This document shows, one piece after another, positions 15,364 through 27,771 of a stretch of DNA of 64,000 bases (position 1 is its first letter; each line of letters starts with the position of its first letter). The DNA is from Mortierella sp. BCC40632 (taxonomy: Eukaryota > Mortierellomycota > Mortierellomycetes > Mortierellales > Mortierellaceae): NCBI GenBank assembly GCA_011634665.1, contig WAEK01000003.1, positions 998,001 to 1,062,000 on the forward strand, given 5' to 3'. Below the pieces are notes generated by a model that had not been told where the DNA came from, did no database searches, and worked only from the letters and a program-made list of their open reading frames with translations. Made by a program: the position numbers and the translations under genes.

Positions 15364-18300
15364 ATGCCTGCTCAAACCAGACCTTCCAACCCCAACGTGG
15401 CCCAGGCGGTGTACCCCTGCCCACCTGTCACTGCTCCCCCTTGCGAGCTTGCCGATGCCTCGACCGTTGCCACGCTGGTTCTCAAGGATGGCTCCTCCTA
15501 CCAGGGTATCTCGTTCGGTGCCGAGACCAAGTCGATCGCTGGTGAATGCGTCTTCCAGACAGGTAAGGCTCTCTGCATGGTTTCAATCACTTCCCATCAC
15601 GGTCGAACGTCTATCGTATCCCTTGTGCTGTTGTCTCATCTTACTAGAGTACTGATCACAGAAATTCTCCCACGCGTGCTCTGATCCTCTTATCTAGGTA
15701 TGGTCGGATACCCCGAGTCCTTGACCGATCCTTCCTACAGAGGCCAGATCTTGGTCCTTACCTTCCCTCTGGTCGGAAACTACGGTGTCCCCTCGCGCGA
15801 GGTGATGGATCCTCTCCTCAAGGACCTCCCCAAGTACTTCGAGTCGAATGAGATCCACATTGCTGGTCTGATCGTCGGTCAATACTCGCAAGACTTTTCC
15901 CACTACTTGGCTACCTCCTCGTTGAGCGCCTGGTTGAAGGAATTCAACATCCCTGCTATCTACGGCATTGATACCAGAGCTATGACCAAGAAGATCCGTT
16001 CCCAGGGTGTTATGCTCGGAAAGATCCTTTTCCCCATCTCTGTTGCTGGTCCTACCGTCATCCCCGCCGAGTCCGAGTGGATGAAGACCTACCAGAACGT
16101 CGATTGGGTCGATCCCAACGACCGTAACTTGGTTGCCGAAGGTAATTGATCTGTTCTCGTCTGTGTTGGTTGACGCTAAATGGCGTGTCTTTCTCGCTCA
16201 TCCTGGCCATTCCAACTGATCCGACTTTTTTTTTTTTTTTTCTTTTCCCTCATTCTAAACCCTATTTCTTTGACCTTCCCCGCTCTCACGTTTAGTTTCC
16301 TTGAAGGCCCCCAAGATCTACTCCCCCGAGCCCTCGACTGCCGTCTTGGGACCCAATGGCAAGCCTCTCCGTATCCTTGCTGTCGATGTTGGCATGGTAA
16401 GAAGATGTTTATTTTGATTTGGTGTTCAATTGCCTGGGCTGTCTTTTTGAATCGCTTCTGACAACGCGCGACCTTTTGGGGTCCAATATTCGAGAATAGA
16501 AGTTCAACCAGATCCGCTGCTTCGTTGCCCGTGGTGTCGAGGTCAAGGTTGTTCCTTGGGACTACGACTTCAATGCCGATACCGATTACGACGGTCTTTT
16601 CATCTCGAACGGTCCCGGTGATCCAACCATGACCAAGGTGACCATCGGACATTTGACCAAGGCTCTTCAGATTGCCCGCACTCCTATCTTTGGTATTTGT
16701 CTCGGACACCAGCTTCTTGCGCTTGCTTCCGGGGCCAAGACCAAGAAGATGAAGTTTGGTAACCGTGGCCACAACATCCCTTGCACCGATATGATCTCTG
16801 GCCGTTGCTATATCTCGTCGCAGGTAAGATATCAAGGGGCTCTGATTGGATCGGACTGGCGGAGATTGAATTGTTGGAGCCGCGCTTGCTGCCCGGAGAC
16901 TCAACACAAGGAAACCTCTTCTCAACAATGTTATTCCCGACACCTCTTTGTTATTTTCTTTCACAATAGAACCACGGTTATGCAGTCGATGTCGAGTCCC
17001 TTCCCGATAACTTCATGGAGCTCTTTGTCAACGCCAATGACGGCTCGAACGAGGGTATCATGCACAAGACTCTCCCCATCTTTTCGGTCCAGTTCCATCC
17101 TGAGTCGACTCCTGGTCCTCGTGATACTGAGTATCTCTTTGATGTCTTCATCAAGGCTGTCGATGACTTTAGAAAGTCGGGTGCCATGAAGCCTATCACC
17201 ATGCCTGGTGGCACCAAGGAAGAGGCTCTTGCCTTGAACCCTCGCGTCAGTGTTCGCAAGGTCCTTGTCCTCGGATCCGGTGGTCTCTCGATCGGTCAGG
17301 CCGGTGAGTTTGATTACTCTGGTTCTCAGGCCATCAAGGCTTTGAAGGAAGAAGGAATCTACACCGTCTTGATCAACCCCAACATTGCCACCATTCAGAC
17401 CTCAAAGGGTCTTGCCGACAAGGTTTATTTCTTGCCCGTCACTCCCGAGTTTGTTCGCAAGGTCATCCTCCGCGAGAAGCCCGATGGTATCTATGTCACA
17501 TTCGGTGGTCAGACTGCTCTCAGTGTTGGTATCAAGATGAAGGATGAGTTTGCTGCTCTTGGTGTCCGTGTTCTCGGTACTCCCATCGAGACCATCATTG
17601 CCACTGAGGATCGCGAGGAGTTTGCCCAACGTATGCTCTCCATTGGCGAGAAGATTGCTCAGGCCCAGACTGCTGTCAACGTCCAGGAGGCTTTGGCCGC
17701 TGCCAACCAGATCGGCTATCCCGTTATTTGCCGTGCTGCCTACGCCCTTGGTGGTCTTGGCTCTGGTTTCGCCAACAACGATGAGGAGTTGACCGAGCTC
17801 ACCGCGAGGGCTTTCGCCACTTCTCCCCAGGTTTTGATCGAGCGTTCGATGAAGGGATGGAAGGAGATCGAGTATGAAGTCGTTCGTGATTGCCGCGACA
17901 ACTGTATCACTGTCTGTAACATGGAGAACTTTGATCCTCTCGGTATCCATACTGGTGACTCTATTGTCGTTGCTCCTTCTCAGACTTTGTCCGATGAGGA
18001 CTACAACATGCTCCGTACCACGGCTGTCAATGTCATTCGTCACTTGGGAGTCGTCGGAGAGTGCAACATTCAGTACGCCCTCAACCCCTTCTCCAAGGAG
18101 TACTGCATTATCGAGGTCAATGCCCGTCTGTCGCGTTCGTCGGCTCTTGCTTCCAAGGCTACCGGTTATCCTTTGGCCTTTGTTGCTGCCAAGTTGGGTC
18201 TCAACATTCCCTTGAACGAGATCTCGAACTCGGTCACCAAGGTCACCTGCGCCTGCTTTGAGCCTTCGCTCGATTACTGTGTTGTCAAGATCCCTCGCTG

Positions 18301-21300
18301 GGATTTGGCCAAGTTCGACCGTGTCTCCAAGGCCTTGTCTTCCTCCATGAAGTCGGTTGGTGAGGTCATGGCCATTGGTCGTACCTTCGAAGAGACTATC
18401 CAAAAGGCCATCCGCGCCATTGACCCCTCGTTGATCGGATTTGCTGCCAAGGAGTCTTACCCTGTCATCGATGATGAGCTCAGGAACCCCAACGATCAGC
18501 GTGTCTTCGCCATCGCCAACGCCTTGAACCAGGGATACTCTGTCGACCGCATTTGGGAGTTGACCAACATTGACAAGTGGTTCTTGAACAAGCTTCAGAA
18601 CATTGTCCGTCTCGAGAAGACCCTTTGCAACTACACCGCCAGCGACCTTCCCGCCAGCTTGATCCGCTCTGCTAAGCAGCTCGGTTTCTCGGATCGTCAG
18701 ATCGCCAAGAGCATCTCTAGCAACGAGCTCTCTGTCCGTCGCCTCAGAACCGATGCTGGTGTTACGCCCTATGTCAAGCAAATCGATACCGTCGCTGCCG
18801 AGTTCCCTGCCTTCACCAACTACTTGTACATGACCTATAACGCTGTTGAGCACGACATTGCGTTCGAGGACAAGGGTGTCATGGTGCTTGGTTCGGGAGT
18901 GTACCGCATTGGTTCGTCCGTCGAGTTCGACTGGTGCGCGGTCCGTGCCATTCGCACTCTCCGCTCTCGTGGTGTGAAGACGGTCATGGTTAACTACAAC
19001 CCCGAGACTGTTTCGACCGATTACGATGAGGCCGACCGCCTTTACTTTGAGAACATCAACTTGGAGCGTATCTTGGATATTTACGAGGCTGAGAGCTCTT
19101 CGGGTGTTGTCATCTCGATGGGTGGCCAGACTCCCAACAACATTGCTTTGCCCCTGTACCGCCAGAACGTCAAGATTCTCGGCACCTCTCCCGAGATGAT
19201 TGACACTGCTGAGAACCGTTACAAGTTCTCGCGTATGTTGGATCAGATCAACGTCGACCAGCCCTTGTGGAAGGAGTTGACTTCGTTGGATGATGCTGGC
19301 CAGTTCTGTGAGAAGGTCGGTTACCCCGTCTTGGTCCGTCCCTCGTATGTTCTTTCGGGTGCTGCCATGAACGTCGTCTACTCGCCCGATGATCTTGACA
19401 ACTACCTCGGTCAGGCCACCGCTGTCTCTCGCGACCACCCTGTCGTCATTTCCAAGTACATCGAGGATGCCAAGGAGATTGAAATGGATGCCATCGCTGT
19501 CAACGGCAAGCTCGTCATGCACGTCATCTCAGAGCATGTCGAGAACGCTGGTGTTCACTCTGGTGATGCCACTCTTATCCTTCCTCCTCAGGACTTGGAC
19601 CCCGAGACCATCCGCAAGATCGAGCTGGCCACTGCCAAGATTGGTCAGGCTCTGGATGTCACTGGATGCTACAACATTCAGTTCATTGCCAAGGACAACG
19701 AGATCAAGGTCATTGAGTGCAACTTGCGTGCCTCTCGTTCCATGCCTTTCGTCTCTAAGGTCATGGAGGTCGACTTGATCGAGATGGCTACCAACGCCAT
19801 GCTTGGTTTCCCCGTCGAGGCCTACCCTGAGAGCACCATTCCCAAGACTGGCTATGTCGGTATTAAGGTTCCTCAGTTCTCGTTCTCTCGTCTCTCTGGT
19901 GCCGATCCTATTCTTGGTGTTGAGATGGCTTCGACCGGTGAGGTTGCTTGCTTTGGTAAGGACAAGTATGATGCCTACATCAAGGCCCTTGTCTCGACTG
20001 GCTTCACTCTCCCCAAGAAGAATGTCTTGCTCTCGATCGGTTCGTTCAAGGAGAAGCAGGAAATGCTCCCTGCTGTCAAGCGTCTCCGCTCGCTTGGCTT
20101 CAACTTGTTCGCTACTGCTGGTACTGCTGACTTTATGAGCGAGCACGGTGTTCCTGTCAAGTACCTCGAGACCCTTGAGGATGACACGAACGGTCAAAAG
20201 TCCGAGTACTCTCTTAACCAGCACTTGGCCAACAACTTGATCGATCTCTACATCAACTTGCCCTCCAAGAACCGTTACCGTCGCCCTGCCAGCTATGTCT
20301 CGAAGGGTTACCGTTCCCGTCGTATGGCCGTTGACTTTTCGATCCCCTTGATCACCAACGTCAAGTGCGCCAAGCTCTTTGTTGAGGCTCTTGCCCGCCA
20401 CAAGGAATTTGAGCTCGAGTCGGTCGACTACAAGTCCAGCAACCGCACTGTGACCTTGCCCGGTCTTGTCAACATCCAGTCTCTCGTTCCCGGCATCTCG
20501 GCCCCTGGCAACTCGGACTTTGAGCACGTCTCCAAGGCCTCGATCTCGTCTGGATTCACTTTGATCGGTGCCATGGCCACTGGTGTTCCCAAGGGTGTCG
20601 AGGACAAGGCCAGCTTGGCCATTGCGCTCACCAACAGCCGCAACCATGCTCACTGCGACTACTTCTTGTCCATGAACGGCAATGTTGACAACGCTTATGA
20701 TCGCCTCAAGGACACTGCTGCGTTCTTCATTCCCTTCAACCCAGTTGCTGGACGTGCTGTCACCAACGTTTCTGAGGCTGCCAAGCTCTTTGGTGCCTGC
20801 CCCACCAACGTCCCAATTGTGACGGATGCCAAGGGCACTGACCTCGCTTCGATCCTCCTTCTTGCCAGTCTTCACAACCGCTCGATCCACATTACTGGTG
20901 TCTCGAGCCGCGATGATCTTGCTTTGATTGCCATGAGCAAGGACAAGGAGCTCCAGGTGACATGCGACATTGAGATTTACTCGATGTTCCTCACTCGTGA
21001 GGAGACTGGCTCGGCTCTCTTGCCCACCAAGGCCGATCAGACTGCTTTCTGGAACAGCATTCATGTCTTTGACTGCTTCACTGTCGGCTCGTTGCCCTAC
21101 CGCCTCGCTGCTGAGAAGGGAGTGACCTTGGCTCAGGCTGGTGTTGAGGAGGCTCTTCCCTTGTTGGTTGACGCTGTCCACCGCGGCCGCTTGACCATGG
21201 ATGATGTCGTTGCCAAGTTGTACACCAACCCCCGCAAGATCTTCTCGCTCCCTGAGCAGAAGGATTCTTATGTCGAGGTGGAGGTGGATCGCCTGACTGT

Positions 21301-22706
21301 CATCTCAAACAACAAGGGACCTTTTGCTGGCAAGTCGTTGACCGGTACTGTCCATCGCGTTGTCCTTCACGGTGCTACCGCTTATCTGGATGGTGCCTGG
21401 TACACTGAGGGTGTCGAGGGTCAAGATGTCTCGAGCGTCGCTCAGGCCGTCTACAAGGCCATGGAGAAGGCTGCTGCTCCCGTTACTGTGACCACTCCCT
21501 CGGCCATGCACTCGCCTCGCCTCGGACCCGCCGCCGACATTCCTTCGACCCCCACGGTCCGTGAGGCTCGCCGTAGCAGTGTTCAGGTCGATGCTCCTTT
21601 GTCTGTCCCTGTTCAGGCCGTCACTGCCCCCATCAAGGAGTTGCCTTCGTTGATCTCTCGTATCCTTAACAACTCGCCCTTCTCTCACCGCCACATCCTG
21701 TCCTCGAGACAGTTTGACCGCAACGAGCTCCACACTTTGTTCAGTCTTGCTCACGAGATGCGCACTCAGGTCGAGCGCAATGGCTCGATTGATTTGCTCC
21801 ACGGCAAGGTGATGTGCTCTATGTTCTACGAGCCCTCGACCCGTACCTCGTGCTCGTTCTCGGCTGCCATGATGCGTCTTGGAGGAACAGTTGTCTCTGC
21901 TGATGGTTCTTCGTCGTCGGTGGTCAAGGGCGAGACCTTGGCTGATACTGTCCGCACTCTCGGATGCTATGGTGACTTGATTGTTCTCCGTCACCCCGAC
22001 CCCGGCAGTGCTGCCACTGCTGCCAAGTACTCCAAGGTCCCCATCATCAACGCTGGTGACGGTGTTGGTGAGCACCCTACTCAGGCCTTCTTGGATGTGT
22101 ACACTATCCGTGAGGAACTTGGTACTGTCAATGGCTTGACGATCACATTGGTGGGAGATTTGAAGAACGGTCGCACGGTCCACTCTTTGGTCAAGTTGCT
22201 TGCCTACTACCATGTGACCCTCAACTTTGTTTCGCCCACTTCGCTCCGTATGCCCGAGGATGTCAAGGAGGTGTTGAACAAGGCCGGCGTTGCCTTTACC
22301 GAGTACACGGATTTGAACGATGTGATTGCTGATTCGGATGTGGTCTATGTGACCCGAGTCCAGAAGGAGCGTTTCGCGGATTTGGAGGAGTATGAGCGCG
22401 TCAAGAACGCCTATGTGATCAACAACAAGTTGATGAGCAAGGCCAAGACCCAGATGGTGGTGATGCACCCTCTGCCCCGTGTTTCCGAGATTGAGCCCGA
22501 GGTTGACTTTGATCAGCGTGCTGCCTACTTTAGACAGATGCGTTATGGTCTCTATGTCCGCATGGCTCTCCTTGCTCTCGTAAGTTGATTAGTGGAAGAC
22601 TGTGGGATGGTTCTTGGCTTGTTTATATTTCTTGCAAGGGGGATATGGATGTTAACTTTTATGCTCTTTGTTCTATTACAACTAGGTCCTTGGCAAGTCT
22701 TTCTAA
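15364..22706 (+). CDS. ura2: CAD: carbamoyl-phosphate synthase, (pseudo)dihydroorotase, aspartate transcarbamylase
   Basis: The multifunctional enzyme of the first pyrimidine steps: glutamine, bicarbonate and ATP to carbamoyl phosphate, then carbamoyl aspartate. Exons 15364-15562, 15698-16141, 16296-16396, 16500-16823, 16970-22579 and 22686-22706 keep frame and give 2232 aa, close to other CAD proteins. The glutamine amidotransferase has Cys315 in FGICLGHQ and FHPEST. Two ATP-grasp synthetase halves start at about 450 ([18 protein letters not shown]). An MGS-like regulatory domain follows. The dihydroorotase-like region (from about 1519) has lost the metal-binding HxH: the site reads [12 protein letters not shown], as in other fungal pseudo-DHO domains. 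The aspartate transcarbamylase (about 1913 to the end) has [15 protein letters not shown] and MHPLPR. RRSSV in the linker (about 1890) is a candidate PKA site. A tiny last exon encodes VLGKSF and the stop. Confidence 0.97.
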
Positions 22707-23123
22707 AATACTTAGACTTGTAATTTAAAAAGAGAGAGAGAGAGAGTCCAAGTATCTGCGTAGAGCCCCATTGTACATTTTCTATTTGCTTTTTTTTTCT
22801 TTCCCTTTCTTTCAATTGTTCTTTTGGCCTTGCTTTTTTTTTTTTGCATTAAATACCATTGCGTATCTTGATAAAAAAAAAAAGGGAGGGGTGGAGAGAG
22901 GAAAAGGAAACTCTTGAACAAAAAGTTACTCGAGGGATTTTGTTCTGTGATCCATTCAGGAGTGAGATACGTATTCTAAAAAAAAAAAAAAAGCAAGAAA
23001 GAACGCTTGTATCGTAATTCCGTATCTTTTTTTTAGCTTAAGGCCCCTGTTTTGCGTTTCATTATCATTATTATTATTATTTTTTTTTTTTTTTTTTTTT
23101 TCTTGTTTTTTGTACATTCATTT

Positions 23124-23166
<43 letters not shown>

Positions 23167-23735
23167 GCCAGCCTAAAGGTAAGTCATCATCTGATCCATG
23201 AAAGGTAGTGCGACTCACAAGGTAAGGAACGTGTCATTTTCAATAGACCAAGCAATTGCCATACAAAAACCATTTCCCCATTTTTTTTTCAATAAAGAAA
23301 TAATTTGCTCCGCACCACTAAATCAAGAGATTGTTGATTAAAAGAAATAGAAAGATAGAAAGAGAGAAGAATGGTGAGCAGGGTATCAAAGGGGGGCGTC
23401 GCCATTTTATTCAAAGAAAGATAGTAAGAGAATCGGCTGACGGAATAAAATAAATAAGAAAAAAAAAATGTCTCCATGACTTCTCTCACTCTCACTCACT
23501 CTCCTTCAAGAATGAGTATTATCTGACAGATTTTTTTCACCCCTTCTCTCTTTTTTTTTTGTTTGTTTGTTTGTTTGTTTGTTCATCATATGGGTTGGAA
23601 AGAAAGGAGACCACACTTCTCCTTCAATTATTTTCCTTTTTGCCCGCTAGTAGATACAGATATAGAGTAGATGGAACTTGTATGTGGGTGGGTTCGGTTG
23701 GTTGGGGGAAAGGAAAAACAATCCTTAAAATTCCT
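22707..23735. other. Convergent intergenic region, CAD/ALDH
   Basis: The 3' flanks of two convergent genes, with many A and T runs (22988, 23081-23100, 23282) and a long CT microsatellite. No gene seen. Confidence 0.6.
23126..23160. repeat. (CT)n microsatellite
   Basis: About 17 perfect CT dinucleotides between the CAD and ALDH 3' ends. Confidence 0.9.
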
Positions 23736-24883
23736 TTAAGCAACAGGTGTCGAAGGAGTCGTGGTCGTCGTTGGACTGGTAGCAGGCGCTGTGGCCAAAG
23801 TCGACTCTGTCGATGGTGTGGTCGTCGTGGTCGTCAAGGACGGAGGCTTATGGCTCACCGCACCATTCTCGGATCGAACTGCGCTCTTGCTCGACTTTTT
23901 AGAAGCGCTCGAATCGGAAGTGATGGCGGCGACAGAGGTCGAGGCTCGGACGTGTGAACTACTCGGAGGGGTTGAACCATTGCCGTTGGAGGTATGACCA
24001 TTGCCAAAGTTAGCCTTGTCAAACAAGAACCAGTCCAACCAACGAGTTTTTTTCTCCGAATAAGGCTAATAAGAAAAGAAAAAAAAATCGGGTCATTTAG
24101 TTGTGGAAACAAGATGATCTCAATTTAGCAATGGTTCATTGCACAAAGCAGAAAAAGACCAATATGAGAGGAAAACACGACTTACAGGGTAGCGGAGGTC
24201 ATTCAACTTTTCCATACCCATCGACTTGACGAGTGTACTCCGTTCGTGCGAAAAGACATCAAAGGATCGCTTGCCATGGTAGTTACCAATACCCGAAGGT
24301 CCAGTACCACCAAAGGGCAAGTTCGAGACAATAAACTGAACCAATGCATCGTTCACAACCACACCTCCCGATCGCGTATGGTCCAAAATCTGGTCAATCT
24401 CCTTCTTGTTCTTGCTAAACACATACAATGCCAAAGGTTGGTCTCCTGCATTGACATGTTGGATACCATCCGAGAGTCGGTCCACGACCATGACGGGCAA
24501 GATGGGTCCAAAGATCTCACCCTCCATCAACTTGTCCTCTGCATCCACACCCAAGACAATGGTTGGACTCAGGAACAAATCTGATTCCTCGTGTTCACCA
24601 CCAACCACGATCTTGCCCTTGGTAGCATCCAAAAGTCCCTTCAATCGTTGGAAATGACTTTGATTCACAATACGACCATACGAGGCCGATTTTTGAATCG
24701 AGGCACCATAGAATTCTTGAAGGGAGTTCTTGAAGGCCTCGATGAGTTTGTCTTCGATTCCTCGTTCGACAATGAGATAATCGGGGGCGATACAGGTCTG
24801 GCCACAGTTGAAGAATTTGCCAAAGGCAAGGCGTCGAGCTGTAATAGCCACATCAATGTCACGCGAAATAAAAGCGGGGCTAG

Positions 24884-24915
<32 letters not shown>

Positions 24916-26921
24916 TAAATAAAGTGGGTTAAGTAAGAGAGAACAGAGTATGTCAGATCGAGCCCAGGCCCCTCTCCCTCCTTAATGGGGAGGGGAGGGT
25001 GCGAGAGGTTAAAGGTAAAAGATAGCCAAGGCAAGGGCAGGAGAAAGGGGGAGAGGAGAAATCCCGAAATGGAAGAGGGTATATCCGATTGGTAATGCAG
25101 GCCACGAGGCCCTTTTCTGTCATTGTATGCGTGTGTTCATACATGCAGCGTACAAGTAACGGCAGCCGGAGAGTAAGAGGGAGAGAGAATAAAAACAAGG
25201 GACAAAAAAGAAACCCCAAGGGCAAAGGCAAAGGACAAAAAAAAAATAAAAAAAAAAGAAAAGAAAAAAATTGCATATTTTTTTTAGTGTTTGGGCTCAG
25301 CTCGTTGAAAAAGGCCCATCATTAGTGCCGTGTCACGCACTTTTTTTTTTTTTTTTTTTCAGAAGCAGTGTGGTGGTTACGGCTCCAATTCTCCACAGAT
25401 GGGTTAACCTCTCCATGATCTAGAGAAATGGGTTACTGAAAGGACCTGCACGTAGAGCATGCATCAAGAAGAGGCTAAGCTCTCTCAATAGGCGCCAATG
25501 AAGGTGCGGACTAAATTGGATCACTCCAAAACTATCCCCAGACATATGGTAAAGTCTGCATGAGCAAAAAACCCTTTTGCATTCCCGTTTTTGGTGCAGA
25601 CATTGATACGAAGATATCAGACCAACTGAAGTAGAAGAGGGAGGGGGGAGGGGGAGGAAGGGAAGACGAACAGATAGCAAACCTCCTCTAAGGAAAAGCT
25701 TACTGAATAGGGGTACAGCCGCCGGAGCAGTCTGGAGAAGAAGAAATAAAGTGGGAGAAGAGAAAAGAGAGCAGTGGCATGTGAAGGAGGGGACAGAATG
25801 AAATTATTGAGAGCAACGGACAACTGGTTCTCGTCAGCGAACCTCGCTTCTTCTCGCTCGTCCCCACTCATCCATCCATCTCTCTCATTTTTGATATTAT
25901 CGCTCATCGCATGGCTCTCCTGGGAAAGAACCGTCGCGTAGGGCGTGAGAGAGAGAAAGAGAGAGAGAGAGAAAAAGAGGAAAGAAGTAAAAGATAAAAG
26001 AAAAAGGAAACAGATGGGATGATGGCAGCAATGAAAGTAAAGAGAAAGATGATGCCCACAATGACTCGATTACTCACCTCTTTCCGCCCAACTCCAAAGT
26101 AACAGGCGTCAGTTGCTTAGCAGCGGCACCCATGATGATCTTGCCAACCTGACCACTGCCCGTATAAAAGATGTGATCGAACTTGTGGCTCAAGAGAGAG
26201 GTTGTCTCGTCCACAGCACCATTCACGATCCGATAGGAACGCTGGTCCAGATAAGCAGGAAGCAATCTCGACAACAACGCAGCTGTGTAAGGGGCCACCT
26301 CGGATGGCTTCATCACCACGGTATTACCGGCGGCAATGGCACCGACGGCAGGGGCCAGGAGCAAGTTCAAGGGGTAATTCCAGGCACCGATAATCAAGAC
26401 GGTTCCCAAGGGGTCTTTACGAATATGACAATTGTCAAACTTGTTAACAATCCCAGTCTTAACAGACCGATTCGCTGCCCACTTGTCCAAATTCTTGATG
26501 GCGTCGATGCATTCTTGCTTCACCATCCCCGATTCACCCATCATCAACTCTGCTGGTGGTTTATGCAGGTCCTGGAAGACGGCCTCACGGATCGCGGCGT
26601 CGTTCTCGGAGAGCATGTTGTACAGGTTGCGAAGCTGTTGCTTCCGATAGTCGAGCGACCTTGTGATCCCTGCATTGAACGAGCCGCGAAGGGCTTGGAC
26701 AATCTGAGAGAGATGGAGGTAAAGAGAGAGAGAGAGAAAGGAGGAAGAAGAGTACGATTTGCAACGGAAAGGTAGGATAGAAATAAATAAAGACCAATTG
26801 GTTATCGACAGAGCTATGCATCGAAGCAAAAAGGGGAGAGAGAACGAGCAAGCGAGCAAAAGAGCAAAGGCAGTGGCCATGCCTTTGGGATCTCGGCGAG
26901 AGGGGTGTAAGTGAGAGTCAT
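23736..26921 (-). CDS. Class 3 (fatty) aldehyde dehydrogenase
   Basis: Oxidises aldehydes to acids with NAD(P)+; class 3 enzymes often act on fatty aldehydes at membranes. Four exons keep frame: 26883-26921, 26078-26703, 24186-24879 and 23736-24065, giving 562 aa. Exon 1 is only 13 codons (MTLTYTPLAEIPK) and joins IVQALRGSF, a normal ALDH3 N-terminus. Its donor reads AAG|GCATGG, so this would be a GC-AG intron. The general base is Glu217 in LELGGKS and the nucleophile Cys251 in NCGQTCIAP, 34 residues apart as in ALDH3. IFGPILPV and LPFGGTGPSGIG follow. After the RYPPY block the chain ends in about 90 residues rich in S and T, without the clear hydrophobic anchor of some fatty aldehyde dehydrogenases. 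GA-rich introns (CT in sense) separate the exons. Confidence 0.93.
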
Positions 26922-27771
26922 GACGAGAGGCGGAGGAATGAATGGGAAGGGGACGAATGAAGACTGTAGTGATGAACAGATGCAGTAGGAGAGTGAGAGT
27001 GAGTGTGTGAGTGGTATGAGGGAAAGGGTGAGTGTGAGAGAGAGTGTGTGAGAGAGAGAGGATGAGGACGAGAGTGAGGAATGAATGAGAAAGAGAAGAA
27101 AGAGAAGAAGAACAAGAAGGACAGAAGAAGGGAAAAGAGTTGAATGTCGAATCTGTGGAGATGGAAACGAACGAACCGTTTCTCTCTTTCTTTCTCTCTC
27201 TTGCGCTCTCGCTCTCTCTCTCTCTCTCTCTCTGCGAGATTGCGAGATTCCTTCTTTCCTTCCTTAGCCCACTGCCTGGTGCCAACAAAGGAAAGGTGCA
27301 CACCTCTCTCTCACTCACACACACATACACTCTCATTTCGTCGAGCGGGGCACAAAGAGAGTTCTCCCCGCTTCTCGGCTCGGACAACAAGGTAATTGTG
27401 CAAACACAACCGCGTGCGACTAGAGCAGACTGAGAGAGAAAGAGAGCAGACTGAGCAGACACACATTCGACGCAAACAATCTACACACCCAACGACTCGT
27501 GTGTCCGGTGCGTGCACCTCACTAGCCCCGATCGAAAACTGCTTCAGACACTCGCGGTCAATGCGCCCTTTTTCTTTTCCAAATGTTTAAACTGTTTGGC
27601 TCTTTTCCTATCATTTATTACATAACAATCCTCGACAGATTCAATGACTAATGGGTAATGCCGAGCCGGGGTGGGGAAAGAGGATGAGAAAGGTGCAAGT
27701 AGTGGGTGGGTTCTCTTTGCTTAACTACATCCATTTTCTTTCTTTCTTTTTTCTGAATATTTCTCATCTTC
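26922..27771. other. Intergenic region upstream of ALDH, GA/CT tracts
   Basis: Presumed ALDH promoter and 5' UTR on the minus strand and the 3' flank of the PhoD-like gene. It holds a long GA-rich block (26990-27130) and a CT-rich block (27181-27235). Its frames encode SLSLS or RERER peptides only. Confidence 0.55.

Noticed and set aside
17402..21181. Two very long antisense open frames (706 and 550 codons) inside CAD
   Set aside because: They are mirror frames created by the strong G/C-ending codon bias of CAD; they show no domain and have low-complexity composition.
24120..27462. Straight-through frames extending ALDH exons into S/L-rich sequence
   Set aside because: The extensions are CT-repeat introns or leader DNA; spliced exons restore the ALDH3 sequence exactly.
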